Position numbers and translations under genes: made by a program
Part shown: piece after piece, positions 6,420-9,091 of the stretch
Layout of the letters: each line of letters opens with the position of its first letter
How positions within the stretch are numbered: position 1 is the stretch's first letter
NCBI GenBank assembly: GCA_002402635.1
Contig: DHGE01000058.1
Span: 1 to 9,091 of the forward strand
Direction: 5' to 3'
DNA from: Deferribacterales bacterium UBA4806
GTDB taxonomy: Bacteria; Chrysiogenota; Deferribacteres; Deferribacterales; UBA228
DNA length: 9,091 bases
The notes under the pieces: generated by a model
The model's database searches: none
Told to the model about the DNA's origin: nothing
The model's input: only the letters and a program-made list of their open reading frames with translations

Positions 6420-7763
6420 ATGGCAGTGCAAGAGAAAATTGAAGAACTTTATCAGGAAGTTGTTCGTAAAAACCCTGGTGAAAATGAATTTCATCAAGCT
6501 GCTATGGAAGTATTGCAATCATTAGGCCCAGCTTTAGTGAAATATCCAGAATTTGTTGATAAAAAAATAATTGAGAGAATATGTGAGCCAGAAAGACAGA
6601 TCATTTTTAGGATACCCTGGAGAAATGACAAGGGAGAAGTTAACATTAATAGAGGTTTCAGGGTTGAGTTTAATAGTGCCTTAGGCCCATATAAAGGTGG
6701 ATTAAGATTTCATCCATCTGTCACATTAAGTGTTATAAAATTTTTAGGATTTGAGCAGATATTTAAGAATGCTTTAACGGGAATGCCTATAGGTGGGGCA
6801 AAAGGTGGATCTGATTTTGACCCCAAAGGGAAAAGTGAAGACGAAATAATGTCTTTTTGTCAAAGCTTTATGATAGAGTTGTACAGGTATATTGGTGAAT
6901 ATACTGATGTGCCTGCCGGAGATATAGGTGTTGGAAGTAGAGAAATAAACTTTTTATTTGGGCAATATAAACGTATTACAAATAGATACGAGTCTGGAGT
7001 GTTAACAGGTAAGAGTCTAAATATTGGTGGATCTATGGTGAGAAAAGAGTCCACAGGTTATGGCGTTGTCTATTTTTTAAAGGAGATGCTTAATGTACTT
7101 AAAGAGAATGTTGAGGGTAAAACATGTATAGTTTCAGGATCAGGGAATGTTGCTATTTATGCAATGGAAAAATTAGAACAATTAGGAGCTCGAGTTGTAG
7201 CATGTTCAGATTCTGATGGATATATTTATGACGAAACAGGAGTAGATTTAAATCTTATAAAACAAATCAAAGAGATAGAAAGAGGAAGAATAAGAGAGTA
7301 TAAAAAATATCATAAAGAATCAAAATACATTGAAAAGGGGAATATTTGGGAGATTCCATGTAAAATAGCTCTCCCATGTGCCACAGAAAATGAACTCAAT
7401 GGAAAGGATGCTACAAAGTTAGTAAAAAATGGATGTATTGCTGTTGTGGAAGGTGCAAATATGCCAACAACACCTGAGGGTGTAAAAGTTTTTCTGGAAG
7501 CGGGAATTGCTTATGGACCTGGTAAGGCAGCTAATGCAGGTGGAGTTGCAACTTCAGCTTTGGAGATGCAACAAAATGCTTCTAGGGATTCTTGGAGTTT
7601 TAAGTTTACCGAGAGGAGACTTCAGGAGATAATGAAGGGGATCCATGATTTGTGTTATTCTACAGCTGAAGAATTTGGTGCACAAGGGAATTATGTCAAA
7701 GGTGCTAATATTGCAGGGTTTTTAAAAGTAGCAAAAGCTATGTTGGAACTTGGTCTTGTTTAA
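6420..7763 (+). CDS. gdhA: NADP-preferring glutamate dehydrogenase, hexameric small-subunit type
   Basis: This cytoplasmic enzyme interconverts 2-oxoglutarate plus ammonium and glutamate, usually in the assimilating direction for the NADP form. Starting at ATG 6420 the product has 447 residues, the same length as E. coli GdhA. Substrate-site lysines lie in GPYKGGLRFHP (K92), FKNAL (K116) and GGAKGGSDFDPKGKS (catalytic K128). The catalytic aspartate is in PAGDIGVG (D168). The Rossmann fold has VSGSGNVA at about residues 238-245, and SDSDGYIYD after the second strand; NAD-specific clostridial enzymes read SGPDG there, which favours NADP. GANMPTTPEG and GPGKAANAGGVATSALEMQQ near the C-terminal half are also typical. 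It is transcribed away from the ligase/GGT-like operon and could supply its glutamate. No clear terminator follows; 7764-8015 holds no gene. Confidence 0.95.
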   Translation: MAVQEKIEELYQEVVRKNPGENEFHQAAMEVLQSLGPALVKYPEFVDKKIIERICEPERQIIFRIPWRNDKGEVNINRGFRVEFNSALGPYKGGLRFHPSVTLSVIKFLGFEQIFKNALTGMPIGGAKGGSDFDPKGKSEDEIMSFCQSFMIELYRYIGEYTDVPAGDIGVGSREINFLFGQYKRITNRYESGVLTGKSLNIGGSMVRKESTGYGVVYFLKEMLNVLKENVEGKTCIVSGSGNVAIYAMEKLEQLGARVVACSDSDGYIYDETGVDLNLIKQIKEIERGRIREYKKYHKESKYIEKGNIWEIPCKIALPCATENELNGKDATKLVKNGCIAVVEGANMPTTPEGVKVFLEAGIAYGPGKAANAGGVATSALEMQQNASRDSWSFKFTERRLQEIMKGIHDLCYSTAEEFGAQGNYVKGANIAGFLKVAKAMLELGLV

Positions 7764-8015
7764 AAAATATTATATCAACTGATCTAATGGTATTTACTAT
7801 CGCCCTAGTTTACCAACATTATAGTTAGTACTGAAGGCACATGTTTTTATATCCTTGGAAATGTATTAACAAGGAAGGGTATAAATGGTTGATTAAATTG
7901 CTAAGTATAATGAGAGTTGGTCGACATTAAAAATTTTTTTAATTATCAAAAGTGAATGGCAATGATAAAAAAAGTGGAGCTATTTTTAAAATCGTCATTA
8001 ATGAGGTAGTATTTC

Positions 8016-9091
8016 CTATTTACAGTATTTCTCTATGAGTTTAGTGTTTAATATTCCATCAGAGATCAATCCGACACCATTTTCTCCTGATAGTTTTACA
8101 ATACCAGGATACCTGGCCATTCTATTTAAATATTTAATAGGTTCAAAACTCTCCAAAATAATTTTTTTTATTTGTAAATAATTACATTCTGGAAACAGAA
8201 GATTTGCTATACCAACAATTCCTGAAACAATAGCTGTTGCAAAAGAAGTATATGGAATTTCTTCAATTTCTATGAGTCTATAAAAATAATCATTAAGATT
8301 TACAGTTTTATTATCAAATTGAGCTACAGCAAAAATATCTACACTTTCCACACCATAATTTGATGGTGCAGATCTTCTGCCATTTGCTGTGGCAGCACCA
8401 ACAACAATGCCATTGTCAAGTCCATAAGAGGATGGATAAAGTTCAGTTATGTCGATGTTATGGTAGTAGTTACCTGCTGCCGTTATATATAATATTTCAT
8501 TTTCATTTAATGCTCTCAATTTATTTTCTAAATTATTTTTTCCACCTATGAATGCATCTTTTCCAAAAATGTTATCTTCAAAAAAGGTTCCGCCAAAACT
8601 CATATTAATTGCCACTATATTTAAACCACTTTTTTTCATATCTATTATATAGTCAATAGCTCTTCTTATTGCAGTCCATTGCAAACCTTGCTTGTGTCCA
8701 GCCAATATGGGCAAAACTTTTATAACTTCAGGGACAATACCTGTCATTCCGATATTATTATTCTGGGAACTGGCAATAATAGATGATACAACTTGACCAT
8801 GATAATAGGGGTTTCTATCATATTTATCTACAGGAGGGTATTTTGTTAAATATATGCATTCACCTAATTGTTCTATTATATTTTCTTTCCAACTTTCAAT
8901 AGGATTTTTTATTTTATAGGTTTTTTCATCTGCTATATTTATAATTTTATAATCGTCTACCCATCCGTTATTGTCATCATCTATATTATTACCAGGAATT
9001 TCATTACTGTTAATATAAAAACTATTTATTGTATCATTATCGTAAATATCAAAATCAGTATCAATTACAGCTATAATGGGGAAATTTTTAT
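8016..9091 (-). CDS. Subtilisin-like serine protease (peptidase S8), N terminus beyond window edge
   Basis: The reading frame is open from the right edge of the window to TAA at 8016-8018, giving 357 visible residues; the ATG at 8747 is internal, because all three catalytic motifs are present only if the upstream part is included. Asp: AVIDTDFDI (codon 9062-9060). His: YYHGQVVSSIIAS (codon 8801-8799). Oxyanion asparagine: ITAAGNYYHN (codon 8471-8469). Ser: PYTSFATAIVSGIVG (codon 8246-8244). Between Asp and His is the common S8 stretch NEIPGNNIDDDNNGWVDDY, and AINMSFGG lies before the asparagine. Two motifs are loose: HGTHV is HGQVV and GTSMA is YTSFA. The protein ends about 75 residues after the catalytic serine, so no added C-terminal domain. 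A signal peptide or propeptide would lie outside the window. S8 proteases are usually exported; the substrate is unknown. Confidence 0.9.
   Translation of the reverse strand, partial: KNFPIIAVIDTDFDIYDNDTINSFYINSNEIPGNNIDDDNNGWVDDYKIINIADEKTYKIKNPIESWKENIIEQLGECIYLTKYPPVDKYDRNPYYHGQVVSSIIASSQNNNIGMTGIVPEVIKVLPILAGHKQGLQWTAIRRAIDYIIDMKKSGLNIVAINMSFGGTFFEDNIFGKDAFIGGKNNLENKLRALNENEILYITAAGNYYHNIDITELYPSSYGLDNGIVVGAATANGRRSAPSNYGVESVDIFAVAQFDNKTVNLNDYFYRLIEIEEIPYTSFATAIVSGIVGIANLLFPECNYLQIKKIILESFEPIKYLNRMARYPGIVKLSGENGVGLISDGILNTKLIEKYCK

Noticed and set aside
6860..7054. Minus-strand frame of 64 codons
   Set aside because: It is a shadow of the glutamate dehydrogenase catalytic region.
7852..7875. 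Inverted repeat TCCTTG...CAAGGA as a terminator for glutamate dehydrogenase
   Set aside because: Only six base pairs around a 12-base loop, about 90 bases past the stop, and no T-run follows. The rest of 7764-8015 shows no gene or clear signal.
8360..8551. Plus-strand frame of 63 codons
   Set aside because: It is a shadow of the subtilisin-like protease gene around its oxyanion asparagine; His- and Gln-rich composition is not gene-like.

Overview
This window comes from a low-GC bacterium (roughly 30% GC by eye) that uses the standard code. It makes heme (ferrochelatase) and carries a VKOR-type disulfide-generating membrane protein. Gene content alone does not fix the lineage. A Gram-negative, AT-rich group such as Deferribacterota would fit, but that is a guess. 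No tRNA, rRNA, CRISPR array, insertion sequence or phage gene is visible.

Layout, left to right: positions 1-1162 (+) hold the 3' part of a ferrochelatase gene (hemH), cut by the window edge, followed by a small stand-alone VKOR-family membrane protein. The VKOR gene appears to have its own promoter and almost no 5' leader. A 152-residue protein of unknown family faces it on the minus strand (1186-1644). Positions 1742-2938 (+) encode N-acetylglucosamine-6-phosphate deacetylase (nagA). Positions 5614 to 3008 (-) form a two-gene unit: a GCS2/YbdK-family glutamate-cysteine ligase-like enzyme whose stop codon directly abuts (TAA-ATG) the start of a gamma-glutamyltranspeptidase-like enzyme. The latter has no signal peptide and a changed substrate pocket. 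Positions 5710-6302 look intergenic but hold the remains of a decayed minus-strand gene, readable in pieces across several frames. Positions 6420-7763 (+) encode a hexameric-type NADP-preferring glutamate dehydrogenase of 447 residues. Positions 8016-9091 (-) hold the C-terminal 357 residues of a subtilisin-like (S8) serine protease that runs off the right edge; the ATG at 8747 is internal.

How the genes may fit together: the central part has a glutamate theme. Glutamate dehydrogenase makes glutamate, the GCS2-family ligase can join the gamma-carboxyl of glutamate to an amine, and the GGT-like enzyme can remove or transfer a gamma-glutamyl (or related acyl) group. Because ligase and GGT-like protein are translationally coupled and both appear cytoplasmic, an intracellular add-and-remove acyl cycle is the most interesting hypothesis here. 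Its substrate is unknown. The flanking genes (heme, oxidative folding, amino-sugar use, protease) look like ordinary unrelated neighbours.
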